A DNA stretch of 64,000 bases. Source: Allacma fusca. Its lineage: Eukaryota; Arthropoda; Collembola; Symphypleona; Sminthuridae. Location of the stretch: contig OX359245.1 in NCBI GenBank assembly GCA_947179485.1, positions 77,301,067-77,365,066 on the forward strand, read 5' to 3'. Each line of letters starts with the position of its first letter. The first letter of the stretch is position 1. A model generated the notes under the pieces. The model searched no databases. It saw only the letters and a program-made list of their open reading frames with translations, and was not told the origin of the DNA. Both the position numbers and the translations under genes were made by a program. This document shows positions 21,403-33,116 of this stretch, piece after piece.

Positions 21403-23992
21403 TTAATTGGGAAAACTTGGGTAAAAACTAGGGCGATTGATGAAACCATATACATATATATAGACATATGCTTGTATATGTTTCCATGAAGAATAAAATG
21501 AAATCATTAAATTTGATGCAACGTCATGCACTACTGAGCAATTTTTCCGGGTTAAAATGTGCCCGACCAAATACCTGGCCATCTCTAAACTAAATAATGC
21601 TAAACATCCCAACCTCCCATAAAGAATTACCCAAAATACAACAGAAATACTGGAATTATCTAACGACAGTGTTTCAAAGTCTTTCGCATTAACATCATTG
21701 TTTAGTTGTTCCTGGGCATGTTTGTGAAATCGGTTGTTGTAAATTGTGGCCCATTTATCCCACAACCCTAATATTCCAGAAGATAAAAGACGCTGAAATC
21801 TAACTAGGGGCCGGTTTTTAAAAACGTTGCTTGGGATACCGTCAAATTTTAAAAACATCTGATTGCGAAGGAAACCCCCCGAAATATGATAGTTGTGGTG
21901 AAAGCGTCTCACATCTGCTAGTTTTGTTGCACCGACAACAAATTTCCAGAGCCCAATAAATTCTGATTCCAAAACAACAAGTGCTGTCTTGGGCTTCAAA
22001 AGTTGCGATTTGAGGAACTCATGGTTCAGTCCAACTCCACAAACGTAATAGATTCTATCCAGTAAAGCAATGAGATAGTTGGAATCGAATGAATTTTCCT
22101 TGGAATGTATAGGAAAATTCATAAAAAATTGCTCCGCGATTCTGTAAATCAGCTGGCATCCACTGCTTGTGCTGCAAACTATTTCGTCTCGTGCAAAAGT
22201 GCAATAGGTTGTTCCAAGATGTGGACTATAAACTTTTCCAGATTTCAAATTTTGTCTAGATATTTTCTCCAGTTCTGACCTTCTGTTCTCGCAATCGCTG
22301 TCGTTTACGACCACGTAAAGTGTAAAATTATTCAGCTCCGTTAAATATTTCCATTTCGTTTCAAAAGGGTACCCAATTGAGTAATCCGATTTAGTGACAC
22401 CCTTGTATGAGTTTGTCAACACGATTCCAGCAAACAGCCAACAAGTGCAGATAATGGAGACAAATTTGACAAGCTGAAAGTTTTTCAGACCTTTTCCTTT
22501 TAGAGGTGTTTCACTATCACAGCATTCAAATAAAACACCTACAAACCAAAGCGCATGACATGACATCACACAAGTGGTTGAAGGTCTGGTATTTTCGGGC
22601 GCGAAACATATGGATGCAACTCCGATGATCGTTATTAAACCCGCCATTGTTGAAATCAGGACCCACCAGAGATGTGGTTGAAAAGGTTTGACCAGCATGC
22701 TTTTATTTTTGACACTGGTCACTGAATCCGCAGTAATAAATCTGAATCCCCGAAAATATATGCCCGTGCTTTCCAAGTTAAAATAACCGCCGTATTGAAA
22801 AGGTATAATTGCGTATTCTCCGGTTACCAAAGATATACTTGGTACAATATACAAACGATTCCTGGATTGATCGGACAGTGAAATTCAAACTTTGCCACAA
22901 GTTCCAATACAATGCTTCCGCAGTACACAAGAAATAGTCTATCTGGGGTGGGAAGGAGTCCGTAATAAGTGCTTTTCTAAGCAATTTGTTAGAATGTAAG
23001 ACCTTCTCAAAATAGCCAGCCTTTGGAAAAGACCAATAAATGTTCTTCCCATCGTCACTAGTACATTGTATTACCGTCATTAAACACTTCGACAAAAGTT
23101 GACCTGCCGCCATGCTAAGGGATTTGTAAGGATACCATACTTTCCTTAGTCGTTTTGAGCATGGTATGCATAGGAATGTCCAATTTTCAACAGTGTATAT
23201 CGTCACTGAAGTGATAAAATGGTCTTCGTACTGTACAAAAGCATGCGCAGCATTTTGCCTTTTCAGCGACGACGCACTGTTTTGCAGTCTTGTTCGAAAG
23301 TTTGAAGTTTTGTGAGGGTGACCAACGTTTAGTAGAAAAGTTGGTAGGGAAAATCGAATTTCGGACCTATATTCTATCCCCTCAATGTTTTTGGATGGCG
23401 TGACCATGAATGCAATTGCGTTTTTAGCTGCCAATGATTTTCTACCCAAATGATAGATGTTTTCCAGATTTTCCCCAACAAAAATAATATACACAGCACA
23501 AGATGATGGTCGAACTAGTTTTGGTATAGTGTTAGGGACGTTCTCGTTCTCACTTGTAAACTTGGATTTATACAGTGTTGCTATCCGGACAGGATTATTT
23601 AATCCCAGGGTGCAGGTGCCTAAATCTATGAAATCCCGAGTAAGCTCAATGAAATCTATCAAACAGGAAGGAAAATTTGATAATATGGGTGACAAATCAG
23701 CATATCCAAAAATAGTATTTTTATCCCATTGTAGATTCTGGGAAATGTCGGACCTCAAAAACGAAAAACAGTTTTGAACTTGAAGATTCATTTGAATTAG
23801 AAGAAAAAAGTAACGGAGGATGAAAATCATGGCTAACGTCTGCGCAATGCGATTTTTGAATTGTGGTTTTGACTTGCTAGAAGTGAAAACATTGGAGGAG
23901 CTTTTAAGGGTCCGAGCCATTGACGACTGCTTGAAAACAATTTCATTAAGACCTGTGCCGTTAGTACTTAATACAAATAAAAATAGGGGCAT
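21403..23992 (-). CDS. Ionotropic receptor (divergent IR), one frameshift
   Basis: Two long minus-strand frames (23992-22778 and about 22880-21403) join into one receptor of about 840 residues. A signal peptide fits from the Met at about 23830 (MIFILRYFFLLIQMNLQVQNC), so the true start may be that Met rather than 23992. The extracellular N-terminal region is followed by YIVPSISLVTGEYAIIPF and helix 1 (LWWVLISTMAGLITIIGVAS). Helix 2 is FVSIICTCWLFAGIVLTNSY followed by KGV, an IR hallmark. After the second ligand-binding lobe comes the C-terminal helix VVFWVILYGRLGCLALFSLE. The frames cross near 22850-22880 without splice sites, so there is either one real indel or a sequence error. The product would be a ligand-gated cation channel of chemosensory neurons. 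A shrunken copy lies at 4250-4615. Confidence 0.85.
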
Positions 23993-24014
23993 TCAAAAAC
24001 GCATTGGCAGTTAA

Positions 24015-27000
24015 TTGGATCGTTGATAGTACACTTTTATATGTACGAATTACATAATATATAATTAGCACTAAAACAACGTGCCAACTACTTCTTTCAA
24101 GTGTAAAAATAATAAAAACAACTGCGTATGATTCTTTATTTGTGTGAAGTTGAACCAATTGGAATAAATCCAATCTACACTAATGCATTTGACAGCAGGA
24201 CATTCATTTTATGAAAAATCCATAATGGCAGCGCAAATTAAACACTCAATTCAACGAAAAAAGGCGATTTTGTTCCTATTTCTGGCAACGGTTCTTTAAC
24301 GTTTAAAAATTTGAAACTTATGGACTGCAATTCGGTAGTTAAATTATCTGCTTACCACATCTTTGTCCTAATCTAACACAAATATATTTTATATTTATCT
24401 TATATATTTATGCTCACATTTATATTTTTAGTTGTGTTCCTGTCTTAGAAGTAATATGCTTGGTATTCAAATTTAATGGCTTGTTAACCAGAGATGTCCA
24501 AACGAAATAGTCTAATACCTTCAAACCTTCGAAGGCAATATTTTGAAAAAACGCATTCCTTCATCCTTCTTTTAAATGAAGCCTTTAAAATATAATGCCT
24601 TCCCTCAGCCTTATTTCGCTTATTAATTTAATGCCTCCTGCTTTCAGCATTCACAAAAAATCAGCCTTTCTTCCCTCTCAGCCTTGAGAACCCGAAATAC
24701 CATAGAAATGCGTTTAAACAACCGTTTGGTAGGTCAAACACCTTAAAATCAGCAATACAATTCGAAATTGCATGATTCACAGGTATATGTACATCAAGTA
24801 TTTGCAGTGTTTTCAGAAGCACTCTCATAGCTTTATTTGTGACGATCTTTTGTCGTTAATTGTTACACGCGAACCCTTTTAAATAACAGAGGGCCACATG
24901 GAATTTCCAAGCAGGCTCAAAACGGAACCACGCAAAAAAAATCAAACCTATTGGTTATAATGGGCATTCAATGGTTTTACTGTAAGAGTAGGAAATCACA
25001 TAAATATACACACTATAAATTCTGATAAAGAATAATTTTTAGGACTTGTAAATATATTATAGTTCTTTCGAGATTTGACTCTGTATAGCTCGTGTAAATA
25101 TAAATTTAAGTCAATAATAAGATTCTTCACACAGACTCAAACCTCGTCTGGACAGTATAGAGTGAAATTGATCCTTTGACTGGAAGGAAGGATAGGGAAT
25201 GGGATTTGAGTGATATGATTATTATTAGGAGTCAATCCAGATATATATAATGGAGCTTGTGCCAGTCTGGCAGGGGCCGTAATAACCCTTTAATTCCAGT
25301 CTGTCTTCCAAAGTCCGCCGAAAGATAAGTACATATAAACAGAGACTATGGGGCAAGACAGGCGTGTAACAAAAAGAGTAAATAAAAAAAAAGCCTGGAA
25401 TTCCGATCCTTATCGCCACTTGTCTTCATCTTCAAAGGATACACATTTATAAATACATGATCTTCCATGAGAGAAGCATTCCGCATCCTCCAACATTCCC
25501 ATACATTGTATTCATTTTCAATGGGTTTTTTTTAATATAAAATAGGGGAACCACTGTGTATACATTGTGTATGCATTCCAGCATATATGTATATTAGCAA
25601 TACTCTATATAAACCATCTATGATTGTGAACCCTTTTAATAAATCCTTTCTGTACAATATGTAAAAAAAAATGCATCTATACTTATTTTATAGAATTGTA
25701 AATTCGGCTTGAGTTCAATCCCAGAGTTTTATTGTTACTGTGTAATGACGCATAATAGGTGCGAGAGATGAGAGATTTGAGAGAGAGAGGATGATGGATC
25801 AATCTCTTAGCACATTCTTCATACATAATTCATTCTCTCTAATCATTCCTCATCTCACAGCTGTAGCCTAATCTTGGACAGAGTTGTCAATTAAAAGGCA
25901 CACAAAGGCTAGGGCTCCTCTGCTCCAGCTTCATAAAATATAGGGATATGAAAAATTCGATTCTGCTCCTCAATCTCAATGTCCCTCGAATCTCACAATC
26001 AGATGTGACAATTCCAGCGGGATGGGAAATTCCAAGGAGTCATAGAGCTATGTGCATTTTTGTGTTCGGATTTCTCTCAGAGATGGCGCTCCTTACCTTT
26101 CATAATCGCGGAAACCACTTGATTTGTACGTAACCAATTCGTGTACTTGTTATAGGTAGCGTTGCAAGACATGTGTATACATATGACGGAATTTTCACAC
26201 ATGTTTTCACACGTGCAAATTAATTTCCAAGTTATTTTTCCCTTTAGAATTTTTCATTTCCAGAGTCACTACACCGAAGGGCTGTTCAAATTTGAGATGA
26301 TTTCCGACATTGTTTCCTATAAAATGTCAAGTGATTGTTAGTTGTTAGTAAAATTTTGTTTTGAAATTTTAGGCTCAATAAATATATCGAGATAAATTAG
26401 GCTGTAAAAAAATTATTGGGGGGAACGCAACTGGAACAAAAATTATGGGTAGAATTGTTACTACAGTAAATTTGTAGTTACAAATTGCTTTGGTCAATGT
26501 GAGCACCTGTGAAGCCAAAAGTGCCTCTTAAGTTTTGTGTAAAAAAAATCAGTCATTATCCTTGCTGAACTTGAAAATAAAGGAAAACATCTATTTACAT
26601 AATACACTGCGCATTCTACACAAACAAATTTTAGTGTCCAAGAAATTCAAACCGTAAGTTTTGGTTATGTTTTAAAAAATACAATAATTTTCATTTGTGA
26701 ACTTTTGGTTTTTAAATGAGATCTCTGAAAATGACAATTTTAAAACTGACCCGGCATTCTTTATATGGATTAAGGAAGGATTTCATATATTCTACGTTTT
26801 TGATAATTATACAACAGCAAATATTTTTCACATTTAAATTGGTTTCAGTGGAATCCATTCTTTATTATAAATAGCAAGCTTTGGGCCAACAACTGTGTTC
26901 ATCTTCAGGCTATCAACAACTAACTGCTAAAACTATCAAGACTAACATTCTTTTACATCGTAAAAAATTTTCTGCACAAATCTAAAACGTCGGATAGTGT

Positions 27001-28079
27001 TTTTACCAAAGAAAATTAAGTCTTGTTTATTGTTAAAGAATTCTTTCTTAAAGAATTGTTTGGAATAATTGGTTTCCAAGCATCATTTACTATGTAAGAC
27101 TTACTGATGTTCATCAAGGGATGTTAACTTTTCTGAATTATTAACCTTTCTTTCACTTCTCTTAAAAATGGCGTAGGTTCTTTTAAGGTAAATTTAGAAT
27201 CTATTCAATTAATTCGAAGGTTCAATTTCGTCTTATGTACATAGACGGATGTATATCTTACATTACCAATAGAAACAATACACTGAACTAGTAGTTTCCA
27301 ATGTTCTATAATGTTGAACGGAGTAGTGTCCCTTCAAAATCGCAATGATATTGTAATTAATATACGAGCAACGTCTCGAGCCTTGCACTTTTTCAGGCCC
27401 AATTTCCAACTAGGTATTACATTGCTAAGTCATATTTAATTATTGTTAAAAATTATGAAAAATACCGGATTTCAGTATCATACATCCTTTTCATTTGTTC
27501 TTAAAATTATTGTCATGTCATTTCAACACAATGCATTGAAATATTACGTTAAGAAGTGTGTTTTACAAAATCTAAGCTCCTGCTCTTTGAGAGCCAAATC
27601 ACATGCAAAAGATCAAGTTCTTTGATCCTTTCCTTCCAACAAATATTTACTCAATTGCGTATATACTTGCTAAAAATAATCAAACATTTTAGGCTCACAA
27701 AAATCCCTTTTTTAACATAACCTTTGTATAATAAAAACCTTATTATAGAAGCCAATAGTTTCAGGGTATTTGTGAAGGAGCGTAATAAATCTTTAGATCT
27801 GAGCCCCTTCCGAAAAATTGACAATAAATAAAGTTCGTCTCGGCCACAAAAACTTCCTTACGAAATATAGTACTTGGATATTTACATAACATTTTACTTT
27901 GCGAATTTGCAAAAAAAACAATACATCGCGAGTAAAGTCTTTGGAGCTGATGACAAAAGGACTTACAAAAAGGAATATTGCACATAGCGTATAGTGCTTT
28001 AGATATTACAATGTAAATCAAAGAGAGAGAGGAAAAAGAGATAGAAAGCAAATAAGGGGTGAAAGGGAGTGGGACATCC
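24015..28079. other. Intergenic, AT-rich; no gene seen
   Basis: About 4 kb with no convincing coding segment. A possible hAT end lies at 24493-24700 (listed separately) and a short GA run at 25776-25792. Otherwise there is ordinary AT-rich sequence. Confidence 0.5.
24493..24700. mobile_element. Possible hAT arm (CCTTC/GAAGGC repeats), other end not found
   Basis: The segment starts with CAGAGATGTCCAAACG, a style common for hAT ends. It continues with clustered words ccttcaaaccttcgaaggc, tccttcatccttc, gccttccctcagcc and tttcttccctctcagcc. This mirrors the subterminal-repeat design of the six delimited elements. I did not find a matching inverted right end or an 8-bp duplication, so it may be a truncated copy. 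Confidence 0.35.
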
Positions 28080-28340
28080 TTCAGGAGTGGTCAGCCTGGA
28101 GGTGTCCCTCCGGCTCGAAGGACCATACGGAAGAGAGTTTGTGTTTTGAAGGCGGAGCCTCCGGTGCAGAGCGCCCTCATTGGCTGAAGGCCGTCTATGG
28201 GGTGTAGAAGGGAGCCCTCGCTCTCACCTGTTGCTGTCTTTACAGCCCCTTGGGCTTCTCCTGTACCCCTGCTCTAAAGCCTGTATGATGACTCGGATCG
28301 TCAGTCACGTTGTGGACCGCATGGGGCAACTCACGTCTCC
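28080..28340 (+). promoter_or_regulatory. GC-richer island, possible promoter
   Basis: A 250-bp block markedly richer in G and C than its surroundings, with repeated ctccgg words, a CCAAT-type box in inverse (cattggctg near 28179) and a CT microsatellite right after (28338-28362). No TATA box or open gene is tied to it. It could be a promoter of the dysfusion-like gene, which is on the same strand, but this is only inference. Confidence 0.25.
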
Positions 28341-29938
28341 ATCTCTCTCTCTCTCTCTCTCCCAAAGTTCTCTCGAGAAAATCTCATTATATTTCGTGTG
28401 GAATGAAAATCTTCGGCAGTTATAATTATTATACATTGTTAATCACAACCACTCAAGTTTTCAGGATTTTCCTGGGTCTTACTGGTGGTCAGTAATCATA
28501 ATTATTACTGTTAAATACATACATATAGTCGTTCCCTCCTCAACACATTAGCGCTCCGTCCAGTTTGGGATTTTCTTACAAGCTCCTTCTCCTTCACAGA
28601 TCTCCTTCCTTCCCCTTGAAAAAACATTGGGAAAATACATCAAGTTTTTGTGCGGAATGAAGGAAACGACTCCCTGATTGGGAACGTCTGACTGAGAGGG
28701 ACGCCATTGCCAACACTTTTATTTGACTTTGATTAAAAGTCCAATTAAAACCACAATTACGGACAGCCCCGGCCTTAATTAGCACCTCTCGGCTTTCACG
28801 CTTTGTTCGATTCGAAGAACTTCCCAACGCCAACTAAGCTTTGAGGATCCTGAGGATCACACTAAAGGATAGGGAAATCAAATCAGTTATTTCTCAATCA
28901 TTGGACACTCAATCCTCGATTATATTTTTGTTAGAGTGTGATTTCCATTGGGAGGGTGTTGTTTTCGACAATAAAAACTTGTGCCTTTTCCAATCAACAG
29001 TGTCATTTATTCTGGGGGATTTCTTTCTCATCGGTTGCGGAAATACATTTTTACGAGCGGGGCCTTATTTTACGGAGCTCTTCAATATTGCAATAATTTT
29101 TTTAAAGACTTGTGTTCTTTAAAAGACGGACTTTTAAAAACAAAATTGAAGAGGTGAAGGAACGGATAATATTCTACTGGCTGTCATTAACTGAATATTT
29201 CGTTATTGTTGAATTGATCAAGGGACATTTTTCGAGGATTTTTACGAAGAATTTAAAAAGGAGATTCGAATTTTGAGGGATGGGTCACGGCAATATTTGT
29301 TTTAGATTCTGAACGATTTTAAAATCGGATTTGATTGAAATTCCAGTGGAACAAAAAAAATTCCTTGTAAATGCGGTCTCAGTTTGCTCCAGACAATTCT
29401 TGTGGGCAGCTGAATAATAATTCAAAAGCGATATTTTATACTCAAATTTTTTTTCGGGTAAAGACTTTAGTTAAAGATTTGTGGAGTTTTAATATTTATT
29501 GCTGAATTTTAATTTTACAATTTCCTGGGACTTTCCCAATGCACTTTCGTGGAAGGAAATTTGCTTGAATTCATCTCGCCTGAAATAATTCCCAGGAACT
29601 TGCGCAAAAGGCTGAAAAAAAATTCAAGACTTCAATTTGTGCGCTTCGGAAGACTGGACCAATCACAGAAGAAGAAATTCCAAGGGTTTCCAAAATATCA
29701 TCGGATTCCGAACTACCCGAAAATTCTGGGGAAGCCTCAAGATATTTTGTCGTGTGCCTTGATTAAATAATTTAGATTTTATTTTGTGAAGTGGAATCTC
29801 TGCAATTTTGTGGATTCTTGTAGAAAATCCGCTTGGAAATAATAATTCAAATAAAAATAGGAATTATTGTTATTTTCCTCAAAAATAAAACATTATTTAC
29901 TCGTCTCACGGACACAATCTCAAATTTTGCGGATCAAG

Positions 29939-29946
29939 ATGTGCAG
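29939..29946 (+). CDS. Candidate first coding exon of the dysfusion-like gene
   Basis: ATGTGCAG is followed at once by a strong donor GTAAGT. Splicing to the bHLH exon at 53961, which needs two bases before it, would give MCSFEATKSTKGASKLRRDL in frame. The ATG has an A at -3. An equally phased alternative is ATGCGATGCAG followed by GTAAGA, ending at 31106 (giving MRCSFEATK). Short N-termini before the basic region are plausible for this family, but such signals occur by chance and the intron would be 23-24 kb. No transcript evidence. Confidence 0.22.
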
Positions 29947-31868
29947 GTAAGTTTGTACTAATTTTTTTTTCAGTTGCCCCTATATTCCCATAAAGCTCCG
30001 GTCAAATCCAGCCCATAAAACAAAATTAACAGGAAAAACATTAAATTCAAAAGTAATAATAATCCTCATATTGAGCCAACAATGTGGAAATATAAAAATA
30101 CAAACTATAAAATTCGCAATGCGAAAACATTAAATCCCTACCTTGCAAATATATTCCTGGCTAAGTCTTAAAAAATTATTCTACCAAAGGAGGAGGAATC
30201 TGGTAGCAAATATTAAATTCTTACATAAAAAAGGGTATTGCAGATTGCAGCTGCAGGGAAAAAATATTCCTACAACAAGCGCTCGTTATAACGGCTCTTG
30301 GAAAAATTAAACCTTTCAATACCCCACTCAAATTTTATGTCCCAGACAAACCGCATCTGTCAAAAGGGAAAGATGCAGCGTCCTCCTTAAATTTGTAAAA
30401 TATTAATTTCCAAAGGCAATTCGCTTCCCTCACATCAAGAATCCCCTGTAGAAAAACTCAATTGAAATAAAATCCATATAATGAAGATCCCAATAAATGT
30501 TGGACGTTCATGAAAATTGAATAATCGCCAGAGATTTTATAAGAATGAAATAAATTCGATGTCAAAGTGCCCCTCCTTTAAAACCTTTGACTTGTCTCTG
30601 CACAACAAAATCGCAAAAGTCTTACATATATTCTCAAAACAACAATAATTTCAATACTACACATTTTTTTTACCCTCCCTGTGAAAAAATCTCTCCTTAA
30701 TTTTCCCCTACTGACAAGCAGTTGTTGTGTGGTGTCTCTCAAGGGAATAAATATAAAACCAAAGGATTATACATAGAGGTACATCCCCCCAAAAAAAAAT
30801 TCTGTCTGTGTGTGTATACATTGAGGGACGCAACCTGCATCTTAAGTAGCTCTCTTTTTTTTTAACCTAAAGGAAACTTTGCTCTCGAAAGTGTTATTGT
30901 TCTATGGGGATGGTAATACTAGATACGGGTGCGGATGGGCCTTTGTCAGATCTCAGATGTTATAACCAGGAGCTCATACAGGATTGTATTTTCGGCTACT
31001 TGGAAGTAACTAGTAGTAGAATAAAAGTTACGTGTAAATTACACATGTATACAATAATTGTTTCTCGAGAGAGAGAGAGATGGAACATAGGAAGGATGCG
31101 ATGCAGGTAAGAGAGAGATGAGTTGAATAACCCAATTGTTTATTTACTACATGTATATGCATTTCATCCTATAAGATCTCTATGTCCCTTTAAATAACAT
31201 TCAGGACTATGAGAGGGAGCTATATATAAATATTTTCAGAGGATAATTAGGACCCCTTTCAGTCGTCATTTGTAGTCCAAGGAGAGGAATCCCCCCCTCA
31301 ATTTTTACTGTTAATAAAAACCTGGGCTGGAAATTATTTTTTTCAAGGCATCTGACGCTCTTTAAGAAAACAAAAATCTAAGTTTGTTTTTTTTTAAAAG
31401 GAAGGCGTCTTTCTTGACTTACTCAATTTTCTTGTCTCCTGGCACATTTTAGCACTTTTGTCAAATCGGATTTTCTTATGTTTCCCTTTTTCATATGAAA
31501 GGATTTAATTTTGTAAAATATTCTATGATGTGGGAATAATGAGATTTTTGCATGTCAAAAATGGCACATTTGGCAAGAGTTTTATTTAAAGTGTCTTAAT
31601 TTAAAACTTTACATTTGTACTGTTTATGATGCAGTGTTGATTTGGAATGCATTTAATTTTTGAGGGATTTATTTCTGAATAATTTTTTTTGGCGAATATC
31701 TTTTTTTTGTAGAAAATTTGTGTCTATAATGTGAGAATGTATGGGCACGGGCCCAAGGTATAGGACTTGTTGGATTTCGAGGCTAAACTCGTTAAGAGAA
31801 TTGGCGGGGTGAGGAGAGGTGAGATTTGATGACGTTATTTGGACAAAAGTCGCTTCTTCTCCTTGTGC

Positions 31869-31921
31869 CATGATGATGAGGATGAGGATGAGGATGAGGA
31901 TGATGATGATGATGATGATGA
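31869..31921 (+). repeat. GATGAG/GATGAT microsatellite
   Basis: Hexamer GATGAG copies grading into GAT trinucleotides. The long Ile/Leu or Met/Arg open frames on both strands here are by-products of the repeat. Confidence 0.95.
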
Positions 31922-33085
31922 GAAATATGGAAATATGGTCTTTGGCTCCTGCTGAAGTTCTGCTCTCTCTCTCTCTCTCTCCCTCCCAACAACAACAGGA
32001 GTCTTTGTATTTTAAAGCTTGTACTTGTCTCTTGAATTGTGCAAGGGATGTAAATTGAGAGCTATGAGGATGAGAGGAGATCCGACTCAAAGAGAGAGAG
32101 ATGAGTGAGAGAGCAAAAGAGAGGGAAGTGTGAAGATGTTTTGAGGAGGCAAATCACGTAGCGCGGAGCGTTCTCTCTCAAAACTGCACTCACACACGAA
32201 ATAATGAATTTGGATGTGAGACACTTTTATTGTCCGCCTGATTTGCATGCTCCTGTGATTTTCTGCAACAACATCAACAACAGGCTCCTGAGCTACTTTA
32301 ACTCCATCCTCGCGAGAGACAACGACAGCGAGTGGTACAGAGCATTATTTTAATATTACAAAACCCCTTTTTTCACAGTATGCACGTCCCTGTTTGGGCT
32401 CTCCGAACCCAGAGCATTTGTCACATCGGTGACGGTCCACGCAATCCTCTGATAATTCTCGAATTTTACACGTAACCTCCGTCGAATGTACATACATATA
32501 TCCCAATAGTAACACTCCCAAGTCCCAGGTATACTTTACGCTAAAAATTTCCCATGCACATGCATAATTACATATATGCAACTTTACAAAATAGAAGATA
32601 TATTTTACAGAACTTCCGTATATTTTAAACTTTTATTTAAATGCACTTTCATATGACGCGCCATCTCAAATTGGCACGTAAAGAAACACTCAATCTCCGC
32701 ATACCTTCCTTACTTAATTTAAGATTTGATCCCTTTTTGGGGTTTCCTGCAAATGTTTTCTTAATTTTGAAGACCCAATAACCTTGAATTAATTTACAGA
32801 AGTTTTTTTTTAAACTTGATGAAAATTGCTGAGAACCAATACATTTTTTTAAGGTAAATATTTTTTATGGGCGCATCAGGACGTGCAGTATCTTTGAGAC
32901 ACTTTTTACAATTATTACAACAAAATTTAATGGAAGAAAATTGTCACTTGAAAAACGCAGCTTGTGAGACGATTATGAAACTACATATTTCTTTTATATT
33001 TTTGGCGCATATACAATAGGTTTAAAACGGGAAATCATTTGCATGTACGTACGTACACATATGTTGGAGCTGCATGTGAGGGCAA

Positions 33086-33116
33086 GATAAGATAAGATAA
33101 GAAAAGATAAGATAAG
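33086..33116 (+). promoter_or_regulatory. Cluster of five GATAAG sites
   Basis: Five copies of GATAAG at 33086, 33091, 33096, 33106 and 33111, with one variant (gaaaag) in the middle of the register. GATAAG is the consensus of GATA zinc-finger factors. It may be a simple pentamer microsatellite or a dense GATA-binding site. Confidence 0.6.

Noticed and set aside
31653-32090. Minus frame of 145 codons with a poly-Ile/Leu stretch as a membrane protein
   Set aside because: The hydrophobic stretch is the translation of the GATGAG/GATGAT microsatellite.
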